Part shown: piece after piece, positions 1 to 8,898 of the stretch | Position numbering within the stretch: position 1 is the first letter of the stretch | Layout: each line of letters opens with the position of its first letter | Origin: Aliamphritea ceti | Lineage (GTDB): Bacteria > Pseudomonadota > Gammaproteobacteria > Pseudomonadales > Balneatricaceae | Reading direction: 5' to 3' | Assembly (NCBI RefSeq): GCF_024347215.1 | Contig: NZ_AP025282.1 | Coordinates: 1,364,001-1,428,000 of the forward strand | DNA: 64,000 nucleotides | Notes under the pieces: model-generated | The model's input: only the letters and a program-made list of their open reading frames with translations | Database searches by the model: none | What the model was told of the DNA's origin: nothing | Made by a program: the position numbers and the translations under genes

Positions 1-359
1 GTAGGGCGAGTGCTCTGGTATAGTGCGCGCTATTCGTTGCTATGCTGATGTGATTGCGGCTTTTAAGCTAAGAGTCAGGGAATATCGGACGGTTTGCGTG
101 TATCACCTATTGCAGGGATCTTGCCTTGTACCTGTCTTTTTATATGCCTGAGTATCTGTTTAAACCACTGGCCAAACTTCAGTGGAAAATTGCAGTCCAT
201 AAACTTACTGCAACTTTAGCAGTCTCAGATTAGCCACAGCATTAACCCCGGGTTTACTTATCAGGGATTAATGTCTTGTAAATGAGGCTGCGGAAGTCAG
301 AGTAGAGTTCTGAATTATAATTTGCTGAAGAAACACCACAGGAAGCTTAAGAGTTTAAG
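1..359. other. Upstream intergenic region of the mla operon
   Basis: No convincing reading frame or RNA is visible here. A TATAAT hexamer at 316-321 could be the -10 element for the mla operon, but I see no good -35 at the proper distance. A purine-rich AAGAG at 349-353 can serve as ribosome binding site for mlaF. Confidence 0.4.
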
Positions 360-1166
360 ATGGATTATCTTGACGACAGTATTATTGATATTAAACAGCT
401 GAGCTTTGCCCGTGGTGAGCGGGCAATCTTTGATAATGTTGATATCCGTATTCCCCGGGGAAAAATTACAGCTGTAATGGGGCCCAGTGGTACAGGTAAA
501 ACTACTCTGCTGCGCTTAATCGGTGGTCAGCTTAAGCCTGATCAGGGGCAGATTCTGCTTGAAGAAGACGATATACCTAAGCTTTCCCGCAAAGAGCTTT
601 TTAAGGTGCGGGAAAAAATGGGCATGCTGTTTCAGAGCGGTGCACTTTTTACTGATATGAGTGTCTTTGAAAATGTCGCTTTCCCAATTCGGGTGCATAC
701 AGACCTGAGTAAATCTATGGTTCGGGATGTGGTGTTAATGAAGTTGCACTCGGTAGGGTTGCGCGGGGCTGCTGATATGATGCCCAGCGAACTATCTGGT
801 GGTATGGCGCGTAGGGTTGCTCTGGCTCGTGCTATTGCTCTGGATCCGGACCTGGTTATGTATGACGAGCCTTTTACCGGCCAGGACCCGATTGCGATGG
901 GTGTATTGGTAAACCTGATTTCCCGGTTAAATAAAGCTCTCGGTCATACCAGTATTATCGTTTCACATGATATTAACGAGACATTGGCGATTGCTGACTA
1001 TATATATCTGATTGCTGATTCCAGAGTGTTAGCACATGGTACTGCAGAGCAGTTACGTCAGCAGAGCTCGCCTCAGGTACGTCAGTTCCTGGAGGGTTTG
1101 CCGGATGGACCGGTTCCGTTTCATTTTCCGGCTGATGATTATGTCGATCAGCTGATGCAAGGTTAA
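360..1166 (+). CDS. mlaF: MlaF, ATP-binding subunit of the phospholipid (Mla) ABC transporter
   Basis: Cytoplasmic ATPase of the MlaFEDB inner-membrane complex that keeps the outer membrane asymmetric by moving phospholipids between the membranes. All ABC motifs are present: Walker A GPSGTGKTT at residues 41-49, the signature LSGGM at 145-149, Walker B ending in D169-E170, and the H-loop within IVSHD. Length 268 aa is normal for MlaF. It is the first gene of a tight five-gene operon in the E. coli order mlaF-E-D-C-B, with mlaE starting 5 bp after its stop. The ATG at 360 is preceded by AAGAG and leaves a normal N-terminus. Identification is certain from the domain together with its neighbours. 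Confidence 0.97.
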   Translation: MDYLDDSIIDIKQLSFARGERAIFDNVDIRIPRGKITAVMGPSGTGKTTLLRLIGGQLKPDQGQILLEEDDIPKLSRKELFKVREKMGMLFQSGALFTDMSVFENVAFPIRVHTDLSKSMVRDVVLMKLHSVGLRGAADMMPSELSGGMARRVALARAIALDPDLVMYDEPFTGQDPIAMGVLVNLISRLNKALGHTSIIVSHDINETLAIADYIYLIADSRVLAHGTAEQLRQQSSPQVRQFLEGLPDGPVPFHFPADDYVDQLMQG

Positions 1167-1171
1167 TTACT

Positions 1172-1951
1172 ATGCTCGCAAATCTTCAGCGTCTGGGCGC
1201 TGCCGGGCTTGATAAATTGGAAGCTTTTGGGCGTGCCGGCATAATACTGTCACAGTCTATTTTTGCTATACCCAGCCGCCAGGCTTTGCCACTATTGGTT
1301 CAACAGTTGTACTCAGTAGGTGTGTTATCACTGATCATTATAATTGTATCGGGTTTGTTTATTGGTATGGTGCTTAGCCTTCAGGGTTATACCATTCTGG
1401 TAGACTATGGCTCTGAGCAGGCGGTTGGCCAAATGGTCGCTTTGAGTTTAGTGCGTGAATTATCACCGGTAGTTACAGCGTTACTGTTTGCTGGTCGGGC
1501 TGGTTCAGCTCTGACTGCAGAAATCGGCTTGATGAAAGCGACTGAGCAATTGTCCAGCCTTGAAATGATAGGTGTTGATCCGTTGCGCAGAATTGTCGCG
1601 CCACGTTTTTGGGCCGGTATGATCAGTTTGCCGCTGTTGTCCATGATCTTCAGCGTTGTTGGTATCTGGGGTGGGTTACTGGTAAGTGTGGATTGGTTAG
1701 GCGTTTACGAAGGCTCGTTCTGGTCCAATATGCAAAACTCTGTCAACTTTTCTGAAGATATTCTGAATGGATTAATTAAGGCGCTGGTTTTTGGCGTAGC
1801 TGTAACCTGGATAGCTGTGTATCAAGGTTATGATTCGGTACCAACCTCCGAAGGTATCAGCCAGGCAACAACCCGCACGGTTGTGTATGCTTCGCTGGCG
1901 GTATTAGGACTGGACTTTATTTTGACTGCTTTGATGTTTGGAGATTTATAA
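1172..1951 (+). CDS. mlaE: MlaE, permease subunit of the phospholipid ABC transporter
   Basis: Integral membrane subunit of MlaFEDB. The 259-aa protein has an amphipathic N-terminus followed by about five hydrophobic segments, and the conserved MlaE/TrnI-family core with ELSPVVTAL and AGRAGSALTAE near residues 95-117, the region contacting the ATPase. Length and position between mlaF and mlaD are standard. Its stop codon lies 1 bp before the mlaD ATG, so translational coupling is likely. Confidence 0.97.
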   Translation: MLANLQRLGAAGLDKLEAFGRAGIILSQSIFAIPSRQALPLLVQQLYSVGVLSLIIIIVSGLFIGMVLSLQGYTILVDYGSEQAVGQMVALSLVRELSPVVTALLFAGRAGSALTAEIGLMKATEQLSSLEMIGVDPLRRIVAPRFWAGMISLPLLSMIFSVVGIWGGLLVSVDWLGVYEGSFWSNMQNSVNFSEDILNGLIKALVFGVAVTWIAVYQGYDSVPTSEGISQATTRTVVYASLAVLGLDFILTALMFGDL

Positions 1952-1952
1952 G

Positions 1953-2411
1953 ATGCGAATCCGGGGAGTGGAATTGGCAGTAGGCTTTTTTATGCTGGTA
2001 GGGGCGTTGGCTCTGTTGGTACTGGCATTAAAAGTAAGTGGGCTGACATTATCTGAAGGTAACCGCACATATAAAGTATACGCACTGTTTGAGAACATCG
2101 GCGGTTTGACCGCGCGTTCTAAGGTAACTATGTCCGGTGTTAAAATTGGTCAGGTTACAGCAATTGTGCTGGATGAAGATCAGTTGATGGCGCGTGTAGA
2201 AATGGCTATCGATGCCAATGTGAACTATCTGAGTCTGGATAGTTCAGCGTCTATTTTGACCTCAGGTTTACTGGGTGAAAAATATATTGGCATAGCTACT
2301 GGAGCCGATGAAGAAATGCTGCAGGACGGAGACCTGATTGAAGATACTCAGTCTGCACTGGTGTTAGAAGAGCTTATTGGCAAATTTTTGTTCAATGAAG
2401 CGACAGAGTAA
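1953..2411 (+). CDS. mlaD: MlaD, MCE-domain lipid-binding subunit
   Basis: Periplasmic MCE protein anchored by one N-terminal membrane helix; hexamers of MlaD form the lipid channel on top of MlaE. The sequence starts MRIRGVELAVG, the usual MlaD start, with the helix at about residues 8-28 and one MCE domain at about 38-115 containing GLTARSKVTMSGVKIG. An in-frame TTG at 1938 would add five residues overlapping mlaE; the ATG at 1953 fits the family better. At 152 aa it is slightly shorter than E. coli MlaD. Confidence 0.96.
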   Translation: MRIRGVELAVGFFMLVGALALLVLALKVSGLTLSEGNRTYKVYALFENIGGLTARSKVTMSGVKIGQVTAIVLDEDQLMARVEMAIDANVNYLSLDSSASILTSGLLGEKYIGIATGADEEMLQDGDLIEDTQSALVLEELIGKFLFNEATE

Positions 2412-2422
2412 AGAGAAAGGTT

Positions 2423-3046
2423 ATGCGTAAAATTTTGTCTGTTTTTTGTCTGGTGATACTGGTTGCAACCAGTCCTGTTACCTACGCGTCCTGGCAAGCT
2501 GCCAGTGAACCTGTGGATAACACCAGCGCAGAGCTTATAAATATTCTAGGTGATTCATCACTGACGACTGATACCGATAATACGCCTTTGTTGAATGAGG
2601 TTGAGCGTCTGTTGGTTCCGGTTGTTGATTTTGAATATATTGCTAAGCGGGTAATGGGAAAGTATTACCGTAAGGCGACCGATAATGAGCGTACCGAGTT
2701 TACAGGTGTCTTTAAAAGCACTTTGATCAGAACCTATGCTAAAGCACTGGTTGGTTTTGAAATTACGGGTTACGAATTGTTACCGGAGGGCCGTCCAAGT
2801 CCTAAGCCGAATAAGCAAATTGTAAGTGTTAAAGTCCGCTCCGGTGGTAGTGCAACCTACAAACTTGATTACTATATGTTGCAGCAGAAAGATGGCTGGA
2901 AGCTGGTAAATGTTCATTTGGACGGTATTAATCTGCGCCTGAATTTTAAGAATCAGTTCGCTTCACTTGTTAAGAAGAATCGCGGTGATGTTGCTAAAGT
3001 CATTGCTAACTGGAAAGCTCAGGTTCAGACGGATGTGAGCAAGTAA
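2423..3046 (+). CDS. mlaC: MlaC, periplasmic phospholipid shuttle protein
   Basis: Soluble carrier that passes phospholipid between the outer-membrane MlaA complex and MlaD. The first 23 residues form a Sec signal peptide (charged start, hydrophobic core, cleavage probably after TYA). The mature part has the MlaC/Ttg2D fold, with FEYIAKRVMGKYYRKAT and the typical WKLVNVHLDGINL segment. At 207 aa it is full length. Its stop codon abuts the mlaB start directly. Confidence 0.96.
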   Translation: MRKILSVFCLVILVATSPVTYASWQAASEPVDNTSAELINILGDSSLTTDTDNTPLLNEVERLLVPVVDFEYIAKRVMGKYYRKATDNERTEFTGVFKSTLIRTYAKALVGFEITGYELLPEGRPSPKPNKQIVSVKVRSGGSATYKLDYYMLQQKDGWKLVNVHLDGINLRLNFKNQFASLVKKNRGDVAKVIANWKAQVQTDVSK

Positions 3047-3349
3047 ATGGCGACTTTCAGTTGTAAACAGGAATCAGCTGATACATTGGTGTTAAGTGGT
3101 GACCTTGTTTTTGCGACTTCAGAGAATGCACGACAGGTAACGAATGCCTGCCTGGATGCTCTGAAAGGGAACGCAGTAGTGGATTTTTCCGGTATTAACC
3201 GTGTAGACAGCTCTGCGCTGGCGTACTGGTTGAGCTGTCTGCGCGTTGCCGAACAAAGTAATGCAGTACTTGAAGCCCGTAATTTTCCTGATGAAATGGT
3301 ACAAATGGCAGAGCTCGTCGGTATTTCTGCCACCCGTATCTGGAAGTGA
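3047..3349 (+). CDS. mlaB: MlaB, STAS-domain subunit of the Mla complex
   Basis: Small cytoplasmic STAS protein that binds and stabilises MlaF. The 100 residues are a single STAS domain with VVDFSGINRVDSSAL at about 44-58; D54-S55-S56 matches the conserved Asp-Ser/Thr loop of the family. It starts at the base after the mlaC stop, so it is the last gene of the coupled operon. Sequence similarity in this family is low; the call rests on the fold pattern plus position. Confidence 0.94.
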   Translation: MATFSCKQESADTLVLSGDLVFATSENARQVTNACLDALKGNAVVDFSGINRVDSSALAYWLSCLRVAEQSNAVLEARNFPDEMVQMAELVGISATRIWK

Positions 3350-3474
3350 GTCGTTTTATATAGATCAGATACAGGAATTCCGAGCATCTCTGTTATCATC
3401 CCGTCGCCTTTTATATCGTAATCGGCTATCATTTCGTCTGTTATTTTTCCTCCCAAATTTAAGCGGTATTTTGC

Positions 3475-3717
3475 ATGCAAATCGAACAAGTTAAGCAGTT
3501 ACTGGAGAGCAAACTGGAAGGTTGTGTTGTCTACCCTGAAGGTGAAGGTTGTAATTTCCAGGTAACCGTTGTCGGTGAGGTTTTTGAAGGCTTACGTCCG
3601 GTTAAAAAGCAGCAACTGGTATCCCAGTGTTTGGCTGAAGAGATTGCTAACGGCAGTATTCATGCGCTGACTATCAAAACATATACGCCTACTCAGTGGG
3701 CTGAATTACAGAATTAA
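3475..3717 (+). CDS. ibaG: IbaG, BolA-family protein
   Basis: BolA/IbaG family protein of 80 aa, thought to act with a monothiol glutaredoxin in Fe-S cluster handling. The BolA fold is visible, with the conserved FEGLRPVKKQQLV segment where FxGxxxxxRHR-type residues sit in BolA. Its place between mlaB and murA is the same as in E. coli. A 125-bp gap separates it from mlaB, so it may also have its own promoter. Confidence 0.93.
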   Translation: MQIEQVKQLLESKLEGCVVYPEGEGCNFQVTVVGEVFEGLRPVKKQQLVSQCLAEEIANGSIHALTIKTYTPTQWAELQN

Positions 3718-3737
3718 TTTGATAAGGCAAACGCGTA

Positions 3738-5000
3738 ATGGATAAATTAATTATTACCGGTGGAAGCCGGTTACAGGGCGATGTAAAGATTTCCGGTGCG
3801 AAAAACTCTGCATTGCCTATTTTGGCGGCAAGTTTGCTGGCTGATGAACCTGTTACTATCAGCAACCTGCCCCATCTGCATGATATTACGACTATGCTAG
3901 AGTTGTTGCGTCAGATGGGCGTAGATCTCACTGTAGATGAAAAGCTAAGTGTTGAGATTGATACCCGCACGATTAATTCAACAGTGGCGCCTTATGAGCT
4001 GGTAAAAACCATGCGGGCGTCAATTCTGGTACTTGGGCCTTTGCTGGCGCACTTTGGTCATGCTGAAGTGTCGTTGCCTGGTGGTTGTGCAATAGGTAGC
4101 CGTCCTGTGGATCTGCACATCAAAGGTCTTGAAGCCCTGGGTGCGACGATTGTATTGGAAGAAGGTTTTATTCGTGCAACCTGTGACGGGCGTCTCAAAG
4201 GTGGCCGTGTATTCTTTGATATGGTTACAGTAACAGGTACCGAGAATATTCTGATGGCTGCAGCACTGGCTGAAGGTCAGAGTATTATTGAAAACGCTGC
4301 ACGTGAACCGGAAGTTGTTGACCTGGCTGAGTTCCTTATAGCAATGGGTGCTGATATTACCGGTCAGGGTACCGATACCATCATTGTGAATGGTGTGCCT
4401 TCTTTGAAAGCTTGTCATTTCCCTGTTGTTGCCGACCGAATTGAAACGGGTACTTATCTGGTTGCGGCTGCAGCGACTCGCGGATCTATCCGGGTAAAGA
4501 ATACGCGTCCTGATATTCTGGATGCTGTCATTCAAAAGCTGGAAGAAGCCGGTGCAGAGATTAAAACCGGTAAAGACTGGATTGAGCTGGATATGCACGG
4601 TAAACGTCCGAAAGCGGTTAATTTGGTAACAGCGCCTTATCCTGCATTCCCGACTGACATGCAGGCGCAGTTTGCTGCTATGAACATAGTGGCAGAAGGT
4701 GTAAGCCGGATTAAAGAAACGGTTTTTGAAAACCGTTTCATGCACATGCAGGAAATGATCCGCATGGGCGCCAAGATTACGATTGAAGGCAATACGGCAA
4801 TTATGGAAGGTGTCGACAAACTGACCGGTGCACCAGTAATGGCAACTGACTTACGTGCTTCTGCGAGTCTGGTTATCGCCGCGATCCTTGCTGAAGGTGA
4901 AACCGTTATAGAGCGGATTTATCACATTGACCGTGGTTATGAGTGTATTGAAGAAAAACTGCAACTATTAGGCGCTAAGATTAAACGCGTGCCGGGTTAA
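3738..5000 (+). CDS. murA: MurA, UDP-N-acetylglucosamine 1-carboxyvinyltransferase
   Basis: First committed step of peptidoglycan synthesis: transfer of enolpyruvate from PEP to UDP-GlcNAc. The 420-aa protein has the two-domain EPSP-synthase-like fold. K22-N23 are the conserved substrate-binding pair, and C117 in PGGCAIGSRP is the catalytic cysteine attacked by fosfomycin, so the enzyme should be fosfomycin-sensitive. It follows ibaG by 20 bp and is probably cotranscribed. Confidence 0.98.
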   Translation: MDKLIITGGSRLQGDVKISGAKNSALPILAASLLADEPVTISNLPHLHDITTMLELLRQMGVDLTVDEKLSVEIDTRTINSTVAPYELVKTMRASILVLGPLLAHFGHAEVSLPGGCAIGSRPVDLHIKGLEALGATIVLEEGFIRATCDGRLKGGRVFFDMVTVTGTENILMAAALAEGQSIIENAAREPEVVDLAEFLIAMGADITGQGTDTIIVNGVPSLKACHFPVVADRIETGTYLVAAAATRGSIRVKNTRPDILDAVIQKLEEAGAEIKTGKDWIELDMHGKRPKAVNLVTAPYPAFPTDMQAQFAAMNIVAEGVSRIKETVFENRFMHMQEMIRMGAKITIEGNTAIMEGVDKLTGAPVMATDLRASASLVIAAILAEGETVIERIYHIDRGYECIEEKLQLLGAKIKRVPG

Positions 5001-5034
5001 CAGTTTTTGCCTGCCGACTTTTTTTTATTTTTCA

Positions 5035-5052
5035 GCAGCGCTACGGCGCTGC
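5035..5052 (+). other. GC-rich hairpin between murA and hisG
   Basis: A 7-bp perfect stem, GCAGCGC paired with GCGCTGC, closed by a TACG loop, lies 28 bp before hisG. On the plus strand it is not followed by a T-run, so it is not a normal terminator of murA. On the minus strand it is followed by a T/A-rich stretch, but no gene reads into it from that side. It could act as a processing or mRNA-stability element. Confidence 0.4.
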
Positions 5053-5080
5053 CCTCTTTACGGATTGTCAAATAGCAAAC

Positions 5081-5731
5081 ATGAAACAGCAATTGACTAT
5101 AGCCCTGTCTAAAGGGCGTATTCTGAAAGACACGTTGCCGTTGCTCGAAGCGGCTAACATCCTGCCTGCTGAAGATATCTTTAGCAGCCGTAAACTTATC
5201 TTTGATACCAATCATGACAACATCAAGCTGGTTGTGATCAGGGCGACTGATGTTCCGACCTATGTTGAGCATGGTGGCGCAGATATGGGTGTGGCAGGTA
5301 AAGATGTACTGATGGAATACGGCGCCAAAGGCGTCTATGAGCCGCTGGATCTTGATATTGCTCGCTGCAAGCTGATGACAGCTTCTCTGAAGGATGCTCC
5401 GCCAGTATCTGGTCGTATCAAAGTTGCCACCAAGTTTGTGAATGTCACCAAAGAATACTATGCCCGTCAGGGACATCAGGTAGATATCATTAAGCTTTAT
5501 GGTGCAATGGAGCTGGCGCCTATTATGGGTCTTGCTGATCGTATTGTAGATATTGTTGATACAGGTAACACAATGCGTGCTAATGGCCTGGTGCCTTTGG
5601 AAGAGATTGCTTACGTGAGCTCTCGTCTGGTGGTCGGTAAAGCTGCAATGAAGATGAAACACCGTCAGATTCAGCCGATCATTGAGCAGTTAGCCGCCGC
5701 AGTTGAAGCACGAAAGAGCGAAGATAAATAA
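5081..5731 (+). CDS. hisG: HisG, ATP phosphoribosyltransferase (short form)
   Basis: First enzyme of histidine synthesis, joining ATP and PRPP. At 216 aa this is the short HisG form without the C-terminal ACT-like regulatory domain; short HisG enzymes work as hetero-octamers with HisZ, so a hisZ gene is expected elsewhere in the genome. The PRPP-binding segment DIVDTGNTMRANGL and the N-terminal LTIALSKGRI are clear. Its stop overlaps the hisD start by one base. Confidence 0.97.
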   Translation: MKQQLTIALSKGRILKDTLPLLEAANILPAEDIFSSRKLIFDTNHDNIKLVVIRATDVPTYVEHGGADMGVAGKDVLMEYGAKGVYEPLDLDIARCKLMTASLKDAPPVSGRIKVATKFVNVTKEYYARQGHQVDIIKLYGAMELAPIMGLADRIVDIVDTGNTMRANGLVPLEEIAYVSSRLVVGKAAMKMKHRQIQPIIEQLAAAVEARKSEDK

Positions 5732-7038
5732 TGGCTGATTTAAAAGTATTACGGCTGGATAGTCAGCAGCAGGATTTTGCTGAACAGATGGATCGTCTGT
5801 TAGCTTGGGAAGCTGTATCCAATAAAGAAGTTAACGCTATTGTTGATGATATTCTGGATCAGGTTAAGCAACGTGGTGATGCCGCGGTAGTTGAGTTCAG
5901 CAATCGCTTTGACCGTTTAAATGTTACCGAAATGGCTGAGCTCGAGTTTTCTCAGACTCAGTTACAGGAAGCACTGGATACCCTGCCAGCGGAGCAGAAA
6001 ACAGCCTTACAAACAGCTGCAGATCGTGTGCGCAATTATCATGAAAAGCAGCTTGGTGAGTCCTGGCAGTATCGTGAAGCTGATGGCACTTTACTGGGGC
6101 AAAAAGTTACCCCAATGGATAAAGTCGGCTTGTACGTGCCAGGTGGCAAGGCTTCTTACCCGTCATCCGTATTAATGAATGCGATACCAGCTAAAGTTGC
6201 CGGTGTTGAAGAGCTGATTATGGTTGTACCTACACCTGATGGTGAGGTTAATCAGTTGGTGCTGGCTGCTGCTGCATTGGCGGGTGTAGACCGCGCTTTT
6301 TCTGTCGGTGGTGCGCAAGCAGTAGCTGCACTGGCGTATGGTACTGAAACAGTACCAAAGGTCGATAAAATTGTTGGCCCGGGTAACATCTTTGTTGCGA
6401 CAGCTAAACGGGCAGTATTCGGTGCTGTGGGCATCGATATGATTGCCGGTCCTTCAGAAATTCTGGTGATCTGTGATGGCCAGACAGATCCAGACTGGAT
6501 AGCTATGGACCTGTTTTCTCAGGCAGAACATGACGAAGATGCGCAGCCTATTTTGGTATCTCCGGATGCAGAGTTCCTTAATAAGGTCGAAGCAAGTATT
6601 AACAAGCTGCTGCCGACAATGGAGCGTGAAGCGATTATCCGTGTATCTATGGCAGATCGGGCGGCGCTGATTAAAGTGCCTGATCTTTCAGCAGCAGCTG
6701 TTGTTAGCAACCGGGTTGCTCCTGAACACCTGGAATTGTCTATTGAAGATCCTCAGGCTTTGTTGCCTGAAATTAAGCATGCTGGTGCGATTTTCATGGG
6801 CCGTTATACGGCTGAAGCGTTAGGTGATTATTGTGCAGGTCCTAATCACGTATTACCGACGTCCGGTACCGCGCGCTTCTCATCTCCGCTGGGTGTATAT
6901 GACTTCCAGAAACGTTCTTCACTGATTATGTTCTCTGAAGAAGGTGCTTCTGAAATGGGGAAAGTTGCGTCGGTTCTTGCCCGTGGAGAGAGTCTGACTG
7001 CACACGCGAGATCTGCTGAGTATCGAATTAAGGATTGA
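5731..7038 (+). CDS. hisD: HisD, histidinol dehydrogenase
   Basis: Last enzyme of histidine synthesis, oxidising L-histidinol to L-histidine with two NAD+. The 435-aa sequence is full length, with the signature DMIAGPSEILVI, zinc-ligand region SQAEHDEDAQP and the catalytic Glu-His pair in APEHLELS, followed by GPNHVLPTSG. It is translationally coupled to hisG. In pseudomonads hisC follows; here a terminator and an unrelated gene follow instead. Confidence 0.98.
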   Translation: MADLKVLRLDSQQQDFAEQMDRLLAWEAVSNKEVNAIVDDILDQVKQRGDAAVVEFSNRFDRLNVTEMAELEFSQTQLQEALDTLPAEQKTALQTAADRVRNYHEKQLGESWQYREADGTLLGQKVTPMDKVGLYVPGGKASYPSSVLMNAIPAKVAGVEELIMVVPTPDGEVNQLVLAAAALAGVDRAFSVGGAQAVAALAYGTETVPKVDKIVGPGNIFVATAKRAVFGAVGIDMIAGPSEILVICDGQTDPDWIAMDLFSQAEHDEDAQPILVSPDAEFLNKVEASINKLLPTMEREAIIRVSMADRAALIKVPDLSAAAVVSNRVAPEHLELSIEDPQALLPEIKHAGAIFMGRYTAEALGDYCAGPNHVLPTSGTARFSSPLGVYDFQKRSSLIMFSEEGASEMGKVASVLARGESLTAHARSAEYRIKD

Positions 7039-7062
7039 TCTTAATTTTACTTATCATTCATG

Positions 7063-7093
7063 AAAGCCCGGCACTGTTGTCGGGCTTTTTTTT
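7063..7093 (+). terminator. Intrinsic terminator after hisD
   Basis: Stem AAAGCCCG paired with CGGGCTTT around a 10-base loop, followed by an uninterrupted T-run. It lies 25 bp after the hisD stop and ends the murA-hisGD transcript. Confidence 0.9.
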
Positions 7094-7147
7094 GCTTTAG
7101 AGTAAGTTTGACCAGTTTTAAATTAAAAGCTCTGAAGGAAAGAAAGT

Positions 7148-8077
7148 ATGAAGATAGTGTTTTGCGCACGTGGCGAAGACTTTTCTGAGTGGCTGCCGGT
7201 TATATCAGAGTTTCTACCCAGTGCTGATTGTCGTCTCTGGTCTGAAGCGGAATGTTCGGATTGGCAGGCTGATTACGCACTGGTTTGGCAACCTCCGGAA
7301 GCGTTATTTGCACATCAGACCCAGTTGAAAGGCATCATTAATCTTGGTGCGGGTGTTGATAAACTTTTAGCTGTGGCGGGATTGCCTGAAGCTGTTCCTA
7401 TTTTAAAATTACGTGATGCGGGCATGGCTGCGTGGATGACTGATTATGTACGTTACGGTTTGTTGCATTTTAGTCGTGATTTTGACCGTTATCAGCAGCA
7501 GCAATCAAACAATCAGTGGTGGTCAAAAAATATAGATGCTAGGGCTGGCTGGCCGGTTGGTATTCTTGGTATGGGTGCTATTGGAGCGCAGGTTGCTCAA
7601 CAGCTTGCTGAAGATGGCTATCCTGTTAGAGGTTGGAGTCGTACCGAGAAGGTTGTTTCTGGTGTTGATAGCTTTGCTGGCCAGGACTGTCTGGATGAGT
7701 TTTTACAGGGAACTCGAGTATTAATAAATTTATTGCCTTCCAGTCAGCATACTCAAGGGTTAATCAATTCTGCTGTGTTTGAGCAATTACTGCCGGATGC
7801 TGTGATAATAAATGCAGGAAGGGGCGAGGTAGTAGATTCGCCTTCCTTAATTGATGCATTACGCAAGCAACGTTTACGCGGTGCAATGTTGGATGTGTTT
7901 GAGCACGAGCCGTTATCGCAGGACTCACCTCTTTGGTCAATGGAGAACGTACTCATCACACCGCACATTGCGGCCCCAACATCTATCAGGGACGCAATTG
8001 TTCAGGCAAAAGAGTATATCCATGCGTTAGGGCAGGGGCTGCCGGTTAAGTCGGTTGATCGCAGCTTAGGGTATTAA
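7148..8077 (+). CDS. D-2-hydroxyacid dehydrogenase, glyoxylate/hydroxypyruvate reductase type
   Basis: NAD(P)H-dependent reductase of the D-isomer 2-hydroxyacid dehydrogenase family, closest in layout to E. coli GhrA. The Rossmann fingerprint GMGAIG is at residues 141-146. The catalytic Arg lies in INAGRGEVVD, the Glu in EHEPLSQ and the His in ITPHIAAP. At 309 aa it has GhrA length, and the INLGAGVDKLL segment near residue 64 is typical of that subgroup. The likely substrates are glyoxylate and hydroxypyruvate, but this is inferred. RBS-like GGAAAGAAAG precedes the ATG. It stands alone between two terminators. Confidence 0.85.
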   Translation: MKIVFCARGEDFSEWLPVISEFLPSADCRLWSEAECSDWQADYALVWQPPEALFAHQTQLKGIINLGAGVDKLLAVAGLPEAVPILKLRDAGMAAWMTDYVRYGLLHFSRDFDRYQQQQSNNQWWSKNIDARAGWPVGILGMGAIGAQVAQQLAEDGYPVRGWSRTEKVVSGVDSFAGQDCLDEFLQGTRVLINLLPSSQHTQGLINSAVFEQLLPDAVIINAGRGEVVDSPSLIDALRKQRLRGAMLDVFEHEPLSQDSPLWSMENVLITPHIAAPTSIRDAIVQAKEYIHALGQGLPVKSVDRSLGY

Positions 8078-8097
8078 AAGAAAAAACGGACACAAAA

Positions 8098-8118
8098 AAG
8101 CCAGCGAGTTGCTGGCTT
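8098..8118. terminator. Bidirectional terminator between convergent genes
   Basis: Stem AAGCCAGC paired with GCTGGCTT with a 5-base loop. A-runs on the left and T-rich sequence on the right let it end both the dehydrogenase transcript and the opposing reductase transcript. Confidence 0.85.
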
Positions 8119-8136
8119 TGTTGTTTGCGGTGTTGA

Positions 8137-8898
8137 TTAGATGCGCAGTGCACCATCCACTTCAATACACCGGCCGTTGACGTAGTCGTTTTCCAGAATA
8201 AAAGCGACAGTACTGGCTATTTCTTCAGGCTTGCCAAGGCGCTTGGCTGGAATGCCTGCGGCAATTTTTTCCAGCGCTTCAGGTTTCATACTCATGACCA
8301 TTTCTGTGCCGATATAACCGGGAGCAATTGATGCTGCACGGATACTATAGCGCGCAAGTTCTTTTGCCCAGGTAACAGCCATAGCCTGAACGCCAGCTTT
8401 CGTTGCTGTGTAGTTAGTCTGGCCCATGTTGCCGTTACGTGAAATAGAGGAGATGTTAATGATGCATCCTTCGCAACCCAGCTCAATCATTTTAATGGCT
8501 GCTTCACGGCCACACAGGAAAGTGCCCGTCAGGTTAACATCCATAACCAGATTCCAGTTGTCCAGGCTCATTTTGCTGACGACCTTGCCATCTTTAACTT
8601 TGATGAACAGGCCATCCCGGGTAATACCTGCATTGTTTACCAGGCCGTGGATGGCACCAAAATCTTCAGCGATATCATTAAAGAGTTCGGTAACTGCATC
8701 TTCTTCAGCGATGTTAGCAATATAACCACGGGCTTCAGTACCGAGTTCCATGCAGAGTCCAATGGTTTCATCCAGACCTTGTTGATCAAGATCGACAAGC
8801 GCCAGCTTAGCGCCTTTAGCTGCAACCTGGAGTGCCATTGCACGACCAAGGCCTCTGCCACCACCGGTGATAACAATTACTTTATCTTTTAATTCCAT
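8137..8898 (-). CDS. SDR-family 3-oxoacyl reductase (FabG-like)
   Basis: Classical short-chain dehydrogenase/reductase of 253 aa. It has the cofactor motif TGGGRGLG near residues 11-18, NNAG near 88-91, the catalytic Ser in NISSISRNG and the YTATK motif giving Tyr and Lys. The C-terminus ends in the FabG-like GRCIEVDGALRI. It is annotated as 3-oxoacyl-ACP or acetoacetyl-CoA reductase in many genomes. It is not next to other fatty-acid genes, so the true substrate is open. It is transcribed alone from the AT-rich region shared with fxsA. Confidence 0.85.
   Translation of the reverse strand: MELKDKVIVITGGGRGLGRAMALQVAAKGAKLALVDLDQQGLDETIGLCMELGTEARGYIANIAEEDAVTELFNDIAEDFGAIHGLVNNAGITRDGLFIKVKDGKVVSKMSLDNWNLVMDVNLTGTFLCGREAAIKMIELGCEGCIINISSISRNGNMGQTNYTATKAGVQAMAVTWAKELARYSIRAASIAPGYIGTEMVMSMKPEALEKIAAGIPAKRLGKPEEIASTVAFILENDYVNGRCIEVDGALRI

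Noticed and set aside
4020..4745. 241-codon minus-strand frame opposite murA
   Set aside because: Cys/His/Asn/Arg-rich translation without any domain; shadow of murA.
4997..5662. 221-codon minus-strand frame opposite hisG
   Set aside because: Shadow of hisG; no family resemblance and no ribosome binding site.
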